Source: an uncultured Oscillospiraceae bacterium | GTDB lineage: Bacteria; Bacillota; Clostridia; Oscillospirales; Oscillospiraceae | DNA length: 10,883 nucleotides | NCBI GenBank assembly: GCA_934572355.1 | Contig: CAKTKV010000041.1 | Coordinates: 1-10,883, forward strand | Reading direction: 5' to 3' | Shown: positions 1-5,419 of the stretch, in pieces | Numbering within the stretch: position 1 is the first letter of the stretch | How the letters are laid out: every line of letters starts with the position of its first letter | The notes under the pieces: model-generated | What the model was told of the DNA's origin: nothing | Seen by the model: the letters and a program-made list of their open reading frames with translations, nothing else | The model's database searches: none | Translations under genes and position numbers: made by a program

Positions 1-507
1 GTGCCCTTTATCCCAAGCATCTACCGCGACACCGTCGTGTGCTATTCCTACTCCAAGTCCCTCTCCATGCCGGGCGAGCGTATCGGCTATGTATGCATCC
101 CCGATACCGTCACTGACAGCGCCCTGCTCTTCGCCGCCGTCGCCGGTGCTTCCCGCGCCTGCGGCCATGTCTGCGCGCCGTCCATGATGCAGCTCGTCAT
201 TGCCCGCGCCACGGCTCTGCGCCCCGACCTTGCGGCTTATGACCAGAACCGCAGTCTTCTGTATAACGCGCTGACCGAAATGGGCTATGACTGCGTCAAG
301 CCTCAGGGTGCGTTCTACATGATGGTCAAGGCTCCCAACGGGGATTCGCTGGCATTCTCAGAGCTTGCAAAGCGCGAGAACCTGCTCATTGTCCCTGCCG
401 ATACCTTCGGCTGCCCCGGCTTCTGCCGCGTCAGCACCTGCGTTGACCCAGACATGATCCGCCGCAGCCTCCCCGCGTTCAAAAAAGTCATTGAGGAAAT
501 GCGGTAA
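1..507 (+). CDS. Class I/II PLP-dependent aminotransferase, C-terminal part (5' end outside window)
   Basis: This frame is open from the first base and ends in TAA at 505-507, so the first GTG is probably an internal valine and the gene begins upstream. The 168 visible residues are the second half of a fold type I aminotransferase (aspartate aminotransferase family, normally about 390-400 residues). SYSKSLSMPGERIGY (residues 16-30) holds the Schiff-base lysine at K19 and the downstream arginine that contacts the PLP phosphate. PQGAFYMMV (101-109) is the usual small-domain strand. FCRVSTC (141-147) holds the arginine that binds the substrate alpha-carboxylate. Such enzymes are cytosolic and move amino groups between an amino acid and a 2-oxo acid. 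The specificity-determining N-terminal half is missing, so the substrate cannot be named. It converges on rsmG across a shared terminator. Confidence 0.88.
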   Translation: MPFIPSIYRDTVVCYSYSKSLSMPGERIGYVCIPDTVTDSALLFAAVAGASRACGHVCAPSMMQLVIARATALRPDLAAYDQNRSLLYNALTEMGYDCVKPQGAFYMMVKAPNGDSLAFSELAKRENLLIVPADTFGCPGFCRVSTCVDPDMIRRSLPAFKKVIEEMR

Positions 508-514
508 GCAAAAT

Positions 515-562
515 AATAACGCTGAGCCCTCACGGGTTTACCGGTGAGGGCTCAGTGTTATT
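515..562. terminator. Bidirectional intrinsic terminator between aminotransferase and rsmG
   Basis: Arms 515-533 and 544-562 are inverted copies over 19 bases, with one position that would be a G-U pair in RNA, around a 10-base loop. The core GCTGAGCCCTCAC is GC-rich, and the outer part is AT-rich on both sides. The plus transcript ends in GTTATTTAG and the minus transcript in GTTATTATTTTG, so the hairpin can stop both converging genes. Confidence 0.85.
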
Positions 563-579
563 TAGTACTTATATGCGTC

Positions 580-1296
580 TTACAGCGCCGCTTTCTTTAT
601 CTGCGCCCAGCGGCGGGGATACTTTGCCGGAGTGTCAGAGACCTTGCGGATAATAATTGCGCTGTGGACGATGTCTGTACCGGGGACGCGGTAATCTATC
701 CGCTTCTCGACGCTGCCGCCCAAAAGCCGTATCGCGTTTGCGGCCTCTTTAAGCTCCGCGTCGAGCTCCGGACCCTTCATGGCGATGAAGGCTCCGCCGC
801 GCTTTACGTATGGCAGGCACAGCTCACACAGCAGGTTCAGCCTTGCGACCGCTCGGGACACGGCGAAGTCAAAGCTCTGCCGGTATCCGTCCGGTATCTC
901 CTCCGCCCGTGCATGGACGCACTCGACATCGTCAAAGCCGAGCTTTGCGCAGGTATCGCGCAGAAAGCCGATGCGCTTATCGAGACTGTCAAGCAGCGTG
1001 AGCTGCATTTCGGGGCAGGCGATCTTCAGCGCAAGGCCGGGAAAGCCCGCGCCGGTGCCGACATCTATCACGCGCTTCTCCGCAAAGTCCTGCATGCCGA
1101 GCAGCGCCGCGCAGTCAAGAAAGTGCAGGCGCGCCACATCCGCCTCACCGGAGATCGCGGTGAGGTTCATGACCTTGTTTGTCTCTTCGAGGTTTTCGTA
1201 GTATGTACGGTAGCGCTCTGCGGCTCTGGCGTCAGGCTCAAGGCCGAGCTCTGCAAAGCCGCCGCGCAGAATTTCTTCAAGCATAGTCTCTCTCAT
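580..1296 (-). CDS. rsmG: 16S rRNA (guanine-527 N7)-methyltransferase RsmG (GidB)
   Basis: The 238-residue product matches RsmG in length and motifs. NLTAI is at residues 44-48. The Rossmann SAM-binding loop DVGTGAGFPG is at 78-87, the second acidic strand LLDSLDKR at 101-108, SRAVA at 147-151, and the family C-terminal segment TPAKYPRR at 222-229. RsmG methylates N7 of G527 in 16S rRNA of the 30S subunit, using S-adenosylmethionine; in other bacteria its loss gives low-level streptomycin resistance. The ATG at 1296 overlaps the stop of the upstream SleB-like gene in an ATGA arrangement, which supports this start, although the ATG four codons later (MLEEIL) is possible. It is last in a three-gene operon. 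The usual neighbour mnmG (gidA) is absent here. Confidence 0.95.
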   Translation of the reverse strand: MRETMLEEILRGGFAELGLEPDARAAERYRTYYENLEETNKVMNLTAISGEADVARLHFLDCAALLGMQDFAEKRVIDVGTGAGFPGLALKIACPEMQLTLLDSLDKRIGFLRDTCAKLGFDDVECVHARAEEIPDGYRQSFDFAVSRAVARLNLLCELCLPYVKRGGAFIAMKGPELDAELKEAANAIRLLGGSVEKRIDYRVPGTDIVHSAIIIRKVSDTPAKYPRRWAQIKKAAL

Positions 1297-2138
1297 TTAT
1301 AAAAGTTGTGGTGGCCGATCGTTTCTACAAGCTCAAGCGAGGAATCAAACCATCCGCTGCCGAAGTCCGGGTTCACGAAATACAGGCAGTCGCCCACGGT
1401 GCTATACCCTTCGAGACAGAGATAGGCCGCAATAGTTGCCTGCTCGGTCGGCTCCTGAAAAATGCCGCCGGTGGATATCGGTTCGAACTGCACGGTGTGT
1501 TCCGTGTCGTATATCACTTCAAATATCGTGTCGGGAAAATCCGGGGAGCTCAGCCGGTTCATGACGACGCTGCCGACGCCTATCTGTCCCGCAAGCGGCT
1601 CAAACTTCGCTTCGGCGTTGATTATTTGCGGCAGCCAGTAGAGAAGCTCAGCGTCGTAATTGAGCTCATAGTAGTTTGCCCCGCCGGATATGACGGAGAG
1701 CCTATCGGTCGAGAGCTCCAGCCGGTCACGCTTTGCGGAGACGCTGATCTCGACGCCGAAGAGCCGCTCAATCGTGTCACTCGGCAGATAGAGCACATCG
1801 CCCTTGACGAGCCAGCCGTCAGGCGCGTAGATGTATCTCCCGTCCGCTTCAAAGTACCCGTCGTCCTTGTGCCCTGTAAGCACAGCGCCGGGGACGGAGA
1901 GCGTCAGTGTGCCGTTATCCTCCGACCAGCTCATGCTCAGCCCCGACGCAGCGCACACCGCTTCGGGCGGGAGGAACACGGTCTCAGCGGATAGGCACGC
2001 ACGCGCCGAGAGCAGCCCATCGATATACACCGGCATGGACTGCATGTCCCCATCGTCCGCCGCCGCGGAAAGACCGGGGCACAGCAGACACAAGGCCAGC
2101 AGCAAGGACAGCGCATGGCGGAGCGCTGGCTTACGCAT
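1293..2138 (-). CDS. Secreted SleB-type cell wall hydrolase with N-terminal stalk domain
   Basis: The 281-residue protein starts with a signal peptide: RKPALRH, then a leucine-rich core at about 8-22, with probable cleavage near LSAAA (23-27). Residues about 36-145 resemble the copper amine oxidase N-terminal-like stalk domain (VYIDG, FLPPEAV, YLPSD), which is common in clostridial exported proteins. Residues about 160-281 are the SleB/CwlJ hydrolase domain. INAEAKFEP (173-181) contains the presumed catalytic glutamate E176; it is followed by GQIGVGSVVMNR (184-195), QFEP, CLYFVNP (251-257) and a C-terminal IGHHNFY. SleB enzymes are lytic transglycosylases that act on muramic-delta-lactam spore cortex during germination. 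Here the gene shares an apparently vegetative promoter with a TSCPD protein and rsmG, so a role in ordinary wall turnover is also possible. Its ATG overlaps the preceding gene by 8 bases and its stop overlaps rsmG by 4. Confidence 0.85.
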   Translation of the reverse strand: MRKPALRHALSLLLALCLLCPGLSAAADDGDMQSMPVYIDGLLSARACLSAETVFLPPEAVCAASGLSMSWSEDNGTLTLSVPGAVLTGHKDDGYFEADGRYIYAPDGWLVKGDVLYLPSDTIERLFGVEISVSAKRDRLELSTDRLSVISGGANYYELNYDAELLYWLPQIINAEAKFEPLAGQIGVGSVVMNRLSSPDFPDTIFEVIYDTEHTVQFEPISTGGIFQEPTEQATIAAYLCLEGYSTVGDCLYFVNPDFGSGWFDSSLELVETIGHHNFYK

Positions 2139-2379
2139 TCTTATACTGCTTGAGTGCCTGCGCGATCTGATCGGGGCAGGAGGTCGACTTAAAGCCGCAG
2201 CGGATGCCCTCCATGCGGCTGATGGCCTCGTCCACGTCCATGCCCTTGAGGAGACTGGAAATGCCCTGAAGGTTGCCGGAGCAGCCGCCGGTTACCTTGA
2301 CGGACTCGATCTTCCCGTCCTCGACCTCGATATCCATAAGCTGGGAGCATACTCCCTTGGGTTTGTATGTGATCTTCAT
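2131..2379 (-). CDS. TSCPD domain protein (TIGR03905-type small cysteine protein)
   Basis: The 82-residue protein is a stand-alone TSCPD domain. It has four conserved cysteines: C11 (KGVCS), C33 (GGCSGN), C61 (IRCGF) and C68 in the signature STSCPDQ. The same domain occurs at the C terminus of class II (B12-dependent) ribonucleotide reductases, where it may bind metal or take part in thiol chemistry. The role of the free-standing clostridial form is not established, and no specific function is claimed. The start at 2379 has an AAGGAG site 12 bases upstream, a rather wide spacing, and lies downstream of a good sigma-A-type promoter. It leads the operon with the SleB-like hydrolase and rsmG. 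Confidence 0.88.
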   Translation of the reverse strand: MKITYKPKGVCSQLMDIEVEDGKIESVKVTGGCSGNLQGISSLLKGMDVDEAISRMEGIRCGFKSTSCPDQIAQALKQYKNA

Positions 2380-2420
2380 ATTGATATGAAACTCCTTTTT
2401 ATATTTGTAATAGTAAGCTA

Positions 2421-2449
2421 ACTATACCATGCCGCCCGTTCTTTTTCAA
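2421..2449 (-). promoter_or_regulatory. Sigma-A-type promoter for the TSCPD/sleB-like/rsmG operon
   Basis: Read on minus, a -35 box TTGAAA (2449-2444) is followed after exactly 17 bases by a -10 box TATAGT (2426-2421), about 42 bases upstream of the TSCPD start codon. The match to the housekeeping consensus is good. The 18-bp palindrome at 2449-2466 abuts its upstream edge. Confidence 0.7.
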
Positions 2450-2466
2450 GTGAAATGCATTTCACT
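2449..2466. promoter_or_regulatory. 18-bp perfect palindrome between divergent genes, possible operator
   Basis: AGTGAAATGCATTTCACT is a perfect dyad. It touches the -35 box of the minus operon and lies just upstream of the putative spoIIP promoter. A homodimeric regulator could sit there and affect both directions. The regulator is unknown. Confidence 0.45.
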
Positions 2467-2469
2467 GAG

Positions 2470-2496
2470 ATATTTCTCCGATGGCGGGCATATCTA
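2470..2496 (+). promoter_or_regulatory. Possible sigma-E promoter for spoIIP
   Basis: ATATT (2470-2474) is separated by 14 bases from CATATCTA (2489-2496). The sigma-E consensus is roughly ATATT, 14-15 bases, CATACAnT, so the -35 core fits and the -10 fits only partly. In Bacillus spoIIP is expressed in the mother cell under sigma-E, which makes the match plausible. If real, transcription starts near 2503, downstream of the first in-frame ATG at 2481. Confidence 0.35.
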
Positions 2497-2531
2497 TCTA
2501 TATGAAATACTGTAAGAGGGCGGGTGATAGA

Positions 2532-3626
2532 TTGCGCAGGGTCAACAAGCTTATCATAAGCGGGCTGACGACAATGGGTTTATATTTTCTCTCGGCGAGC
2601 GGGATATACGCGAGCCTTGAAAACCGGCTCGGGTTCGACGCCGCGCCGAAAAGAATGAGGAACGTCACCGTGGTCGAGGCCGCGGTTCCAATAGAGACTC
2701 CCGTACCGGTGCCTGCCGCGGCTCCGCTCACTGTGCGCATTGAACCCGAACCGGAGACTGAGCCGGCCGCAGAGACGACCCCGCCGGTATCGGAGCCGCC
2801 GCAGCCCGGCATGGAGACTGTGCTCATAAGCGACAACGGCGAGACGGTTTTAGAGACGACGATCAGCGGCGGCCTGAGCATAAAGAACGAGACGCAGTAT
2901 TGGGTCGACGCGGCGCAGATAATCGAGAACGGCCCGGAGCTTACGCTCACTGATGGCGAGCCGCAGATACTCATAATTCACACCCATTCGAGCGAAGCCT
3001 ATACCCAGGCGGGGCTCGACCATTATGAGGCGAGTGACACGAACCGCACCGAGGATACAAATTATAACATCGTGCGCATAGGTGATGAGCTGACCGAAAT
3101 TCTCACCGGCGCAGGGCTGAATGTGATCCATGACCGCGGCATATATGATTACCCGAGCTATACCGGCTCATATAACCGTTCGGGCGCGGCGGTTGCGCAG
3201 TACCTTGAAAGCTACCCGAGCATACGGATAGTGCTCGATATCCACCGAGACGCGCTGGGCTCCGATGGCGTGGTGTACAAGACCATGGCTGAGGAGCAGG
3301 GCGTGTGCGCAAGCCAGATAATGCTCCTCGTCGGCACGGATGAGAGCGGGCTTTCCCACCCCGACTGGCGGCAGAATCTCGCTCTCGCGATGTATATGCA
3401 GAACGCCGTCACTCAGGCAAACCCGACTCTGATGCGTCCGGTCGACCTCGTGCGCCAGCGCTATAACCAGCACCTGAGCACGGGCTCGCTCATCGTCGAG
3501 GTAGGCAGCAGCGGCAACACATTGCAGGAAGCCCTCGCCGCGATCCGGCTCTTCGGCAATGCCGTCGCCCCGGCGCTGTGTGAGCTGGTCGATGTGGGGG
3601 AACCGGCGGAAGAAGCGGCGGAATAA
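2532..3626 (+). CDS. spoIIP: Stage II sporulation protein P, engulfment peptidoglycan hydrolase
   Basis: SpoIIP is the amidase and endopeptidase/lytic enzyme that, with SpoIID and SpoIIM, thins septal peptidoglycan and drives membrane migration during engulfment. With the TTG start at 2532 the product is about 364 residues. Residues about 7-29 form one membrane segment (IISGLTTMGLYFLSASGIYA). A proline- and glutamate-rich linker covers about 53-93. The SpoIIP domain follows, with HTHSSEAY (150-157), DIHRDA (236-241), YNQHLS (311-316) and EVGSSGNT (323-330); these hold the family's conserved histidines and acidic residues. The reading frame is open back to an ATG at 2481, but that codon has no ribosome site, whereas AGGGCGGGTGAT sits directly before the TTG. 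The usual neighbour gpr is absent. A run of A/T-only bases follows the stop. Confidence 0.9.
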   Translation: MRRVNKLIISGLTTMGLYFLSASGIYASLENRLGFDAAPKRMRNVTVVEAAVPIETPVPVPAAAPLTVRIEPEPETEPAAETTPPVSEPPQPGMETVLISDNGETVLETTISGGLSIKNETQYWVDAAQIIENGPELTLTDGEPQILIIHTHSSEAYTQAGLDHYEASDTNRTEDTNYNIVRIGDELTEILTGAGLNVIHDRGIYDYPSYTGSYNRSGAAVAQYLESYPSIRIVLDIHRDALGSDGVVYKTMAEEQGVCASQIMLLVGTDESGLSHPDWRQNLALAMYMQNAVTQANPTLMRPVDLVRQRYNQHLSTGSLIVEVGSSGNTLQEALAAIRLFGNAVAPALCELVDVGEPAEEAAE

Positions 3627-3654
3627 AAAATCGAAAAATTTTTTATTTTACCCC

Positions 3655-3683
3655 TTTACAAAACCGGGAAGCTGTGCTATATT
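3655..3683 (+). promoter_or_regulatory. Sigma-A-type promoter for perR
   Basis: TTTACA (3655-3660), a 17-base spacer and TATATT (3678-3683) form a good housekeeping promoter. Transcription should begin near 3690, so the operator at 3693-3708 lies over or just after the start site. Confidence 0.75.
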
Positions 3684-3692
3684 AATTCCAGT

Positions 3693-3708
3693 AATAAGAA
3701 TCATTATT
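3693..3708. promoter_or_regulatory. PerR/Fur-type operator in front of perR
   Basis: AATAAGAATCATTATT is a dyad with five-base outer arms (AATAA/TTATT). Aligned to the classical 19-bp Fur box from 3690, about 14 of 19 positions agree; PerR boxes have the same TAAT/ATTA architecture. Its position just after the -10 box fits repression of perR by its own product. Confidence 0.65.
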
Positions 3709-3728
3709 GATTTGAGAGGAGGAACAGC

Positions 3729-4130
3729 ATGGAGACCGTGAGGAAAAAGAGCCGCAAGCGCGAGGCGATGCTTGCTGCCCTGCGCGCGACGACTGAGCAC
3801 CCAACGGCGGAGATGCTGTATAACACTCTCAAGCCGGAGTACCCGGAGCTGAGCCTCGGCACGGTGTACAGGAACCTGTCGGTGCTGGCGGAGGAGGGCT
3901 TGGTCGTGAGTGTTGCCCATGTGAACGGGCAGGAGCGCTATGACGCAAGGGTCGAGCCGCACACGCACTTCATCTGCCGCCGCTGCGCCCGGGTCATTGA
4001 CCTGCTCGAGCTTGAGGATGCGATAGGCGGGATGTACGGCGAGATAGAGCGCCGCTTCGGCTGCCTGCCGGAGAGCCATACGCTGACGGTCAGCGGCCTG
4101 TGCCCCAACTGCCGCGCCGCGGCTGAATGA
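3729..4130 (+). CDS. perR: Fur-family peroxide-responsive repressor, PerR-like
   Basis: The 133-residue protein has an N-terminal winged helix (HPTAEMLY at 24-31, [13 protein letters not shown] at 41-53) and a C-terminal metal and dimer domain. Structural zinc ligands are two CxxC pairs, C83/C86 and C125/C128. The regulatory metal site predicted by alignment to Bacillus PerR is H24, D72 (RYD), H78 and H80 (HTH) and D91 (VIDL). Aspartate at the D91 position, where Fur proteins usually have glutamate, favours PerR. PerR binds Fe or Mn, is inactivated by iron-catalysed oxidation of its histidines by peroxide, and represses peroxide-defence genes. The GAGGAGG site just before the ATG fixes the start. 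It is followed by reverse rubrerythrin and rubredoxin, the expected targets. A general Fur or Zur role is less likely. Confidence 0.87.
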   Translation: METVRKKSRKREAMLAALRATTEHPTAEMLYNTLKPEYPELSLGTVYRNLSVLAEEGLVVSVAHVNGQERYDARVEPHTHFICRRCARVIDLLELEDAIGGMYGEIERRFGCLPESHTLTVSGLCPNCRAAAE

Positions 4131-4138
4131 ATTTGCTT

Positions 4139-4159
4139 TTACCCGCATAGCTGCGGTAA
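4139..4159 (+). other. Small hairpin between perR and rubrerythrin
   Basis: TTAC and CGCA pair with TGCG and GTAA around a TAGC loop, with one bulged C. No T-run follows on plus, so it is not a convincing terminator. It could be an attenuator, or protect the more abundant downstream mRNA. No clear separate promoter is visible in the 79-base gap, so perR, rubrerythrin and rubredoxin may be one transcript. Confidence 0.4.
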
Positions 4160-4209
4160 GAGATATATGTATTGAGATAATAAAGAATTTACTTGAGGAG
4201 GAATTTACT

Positions 4210-4776
4210 ATGAAGAAATGGGTTTGCCCCGTATGCGGTTATGTTCACGAGGGAGATACTCCCCCTGAGTTCTGCCCCCAGTGCAAGGTTCCCGGTTCCA
4301 AGTTCATCGAGCAGAAGGAAGGCATGAGCTGGGCAGCGGAGCATGTTGTCGGCGTCGGCAAGCAGTTCGGCGCGGATGTTCCCGAAGAGGTGCGCAATGA
4401 GATCATCGAGGGTCTGAGAGCAAACTTCCAGGGCGAGTGCACCGAGGTCGGCATGTACCTTGCAATGGCGCGCGTCGCGCACCGCGAGGGCTATCCCGAG
4501 ATCGGCCTGTACTGGGAGAAGGCCGGCCTTGAGGAGGCCGAGCACGCTGCAAAGTTTGCCGAGCTTCTGGGTGAGGTCATCACCGACAGCACCAAGAAGA
4601 ACCTGACCATGCGCGTCGAGGCCGAGAACGGCGCGACCGCCGGCAAGTTCGAGCTTGCAAAGCTCTGCAAGAAGTATAATCTCGACGCTCTGCACGATAC
4701 TATCCATGAGATGGCGCGCGACGAAGCCCGCCACGGCAGAGCATTCGAGGGTCTGCTGAACCGCTATTTCAAGTAA
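4210..4776 (+). CDS. rbr: Reverse rubrerythrin (rubredoxin domain N-terminal), NADH-linked peroxidase
   Basis: The 188-residue protein has an N-terminal rubredoxin-like iron site, CPVC (C6, C9) and CPQC (C22, C25), followed by a ferritin-like four-helix domain. This order is reversed from classical rubrerythrin and is known from clostridial reverse rubrerythrins. Diiron ligands are visible in GECTE (E76, E79), the first ExxH (E109-H112) and the second ExxH (E172-H175). Such proteins reduce hydrogen peroxide, and indirectly oxygen, to water in the cytoplasm with electrons from NADH through rubredoxin and its reductase; in Clostridium acetobutylicum they are strongly PerR-repressed. A GAGGAGGAA site precedes the ATG. 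Its direct followers are the rubredoxin gene, 12 bases on, and the terminators. Confidence 0.93.
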   Translation: MKKWVCPVCGYVHEGDTPPEFCPQCKVPGSKFIEQKEGMSWAAEHVVGVGKQFGADVPEEVRNEIIEGLRANFQGECTEVGMYLAMARVAHREGYPEIGLYWEKAGLEEAEHAAKFAELLGEVITDSTKKNLTMRVEAENGATAGKFELAKLCKKYNLDALHDTIHEMARDEARHGRAFEGLLNRYFK

Positions 4777-4788
4777 GGAGAAAATATA

Positions 4789-4944
4789 ATGGCTAAGTTT
4801 GAATGCCCCTGCGGCTATGTTTATGATCCTGCCCTCGGCGATCCCGATGGCGGCATTGCTCCCGGCACCGCCTGGGAGGACGTTCCCGAAGATTGGGTCT
4901 GCCCGGTCTGCGGCCTCGGCAAGGATGCTTTCGTAGAAGCGTAA
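4789..4944 (+). CDS. rd: Rubredoxin with a shortened CX1C first cysteine pair
   Basis: This 51-residue protein carries the rubredoxin core: [13 protein letters not shown] (10-22), [18 protein letters not shown] (25-42) and the GKD tail. It is a one-electron carrier with a single Fe(Cys)4 centre, probably feeding the reverse rubrerythrin. The second pair is the normal CPVC (C38, C41). The first is ECPCGY (C6, C8), one residue shorter than the usual CxxCGY, so the iron site would be CX1C plus CX2C. The bases at 4801-4818 read cleanly in frame, and the rest of the protein is full length, so a frameshift is not the explanation. An AAGGAG site overlapping the rubrerythrin stop supports the start and translational coupling. 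Confidence 0.93.
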   Translation: MAKFECPCGYVYDPALGDPDGGIAPGTAWEDVPEDWVCPVCGLGKDAFVEA

Positions 4945-4960
4945 TCAGATGAATATATGA

Positions 4961-4991
4961 AAACAGGACGGAGCGTTGCTCCGTCCTGTTT
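4961..4991. terminator. Hairpin terminator, 14-bp perfect stem
   Basis: AAACAGGACGGAGC (4961-4974) and its exact inverse (4978-4991) enclose a GTT loop. The minus transcript ends in TTTTCATAT, so it should stop the small membrane-protein gene arriving from the right. On plus only TTT follows, a weaker tail for rubredoxin. Confidence 0.75.
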
Positions 4992-5010
4992 ACTGCGTAA
5001 AGCGCAACAG

Positions 5011-5042
5011 CCGCCGCGGATCAAACGATCCGCGGCGGTTTT
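5011..5042 (+). terminator. Second intrinsic terminator after rubredoxin
   Basis: CCGCCGCGGATC (5011-5022), loop AAAC and the exact inverse (5027-5038) are followed by TTTT on plus. The stem is 12 bp and very GC-rich. There is no T-run on the minus side, so it mainly serves the plus strand. Confidence 0.8.
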
Positions 5043-5047
5043 ACGGT

Positions 5048-5188
5048 TTATTCCTTTGCTTCCGCGGCAGTTGCCTCAGGTGCAGCTGCACCCTTCTTTT
5101 TATTCTTAGCTTCGACGATCCTCGAAACTACGAGGTAAACTATCATGCAGCCGAATATCGCGCAAATAACTATTCCGGCAGGTTCCAT
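5048..5188 (-). CDS. Small single-pass membrane protein, 46 residues, unknown function
   Basis: I do not recognise this protein. It starts MEPAGIVICAIFGCMIVYLV, with a hydrophobic segment at residues 5-21. It continues with SRIVEAKNKKK, a strongly basic stretch expected on the cytoplasmic side, and ends in an Ala/Glu-rich tail (GAAAPEATAAEAKE). The predicted topology is N-out, C-in. Support for it being a real gene comes from an AAAGGAG site 9 bases before the ATG, a TTGCAA-17-TATACT promoter upstream, a TAA stop, and a terminator-like hairpin downstream on the same strand. It does not overlap any other gene and converges on rubredoxin. It could be a small subunit or regulator of a membrane complex, but nothing nearby suggests the partner. 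Confidence 0.75.
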   Translation of the reverse strand: MEPAGIVICAIFGCMIVYLVVSRIVEAKNKKKGAAAPEATAAEAKE

Positions 5189-5253
5189 TGCTTCTCACTC
5201 CTTTACGGTAAATTTATGCGAGAGACGCTTTTCTTAACGTTTCCTTAACACGA

Positions 5254-5282
5254 AGTATAGCAGAACCCATTCGTAATTGCAA
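5254..5282 (-). promoter_or_regulatory. Sigma-A-type promoter for the small membrane-protein gene
   Basis: On minus, TTGCAA (5282-5277), 17 bases and TATACT (5259-5254) form a strong housekeeping match. The leader is about 60 bases long. Within it, on plus, TTAACG (5234-5239) and TTAACA (5245-5250) repeat with an 11-base period, like sites bound side by side by OmpR/PhoB-type response regulators. Confidence 0.75.
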
Positions 5283-5330
5283 GAGCTTTGTAGAAGAAAA
5301 TTGAGAAACATCAAAGTTTTCCGGATTTCG

Positions 5331-5371
5331 GCAAAAAAACACGGACACCATTTTTTAACGGCGTCCGTGTT
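5331..5371 (-). terminator. Intrinsic terminator after the cysteine desulfurase gene
   Basis: Arms 5371-5360 and 5349-5338 form a 12-bp stem with one G-U position around a 10-base loop. On minus it is followed by a run of T (5339-5333). It lies about 50 bases after the desulfurase stop. Confidence 0.85.
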
Positions 5372-5419
5372 AAGATTCTTTACTACGGCTTAACGGGGGT
5401 CAAGCTGTGGTCACCCGGT

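Noticed and set aside
544..1302. 252-codon plus-strand frame across rsmG
   Set aside because: It is a mirror of the clear RsmG frame in GC-rich DNA; the plus reading has no motif and starts inside the terminator.
3625..3650. A/T-only inverted repeat after spoIIP as a terminator
   Set aside because: The stem would be seven A-T pairs with no GC core, too weak for an intrinsic terminator; some read-through into perR is possible.
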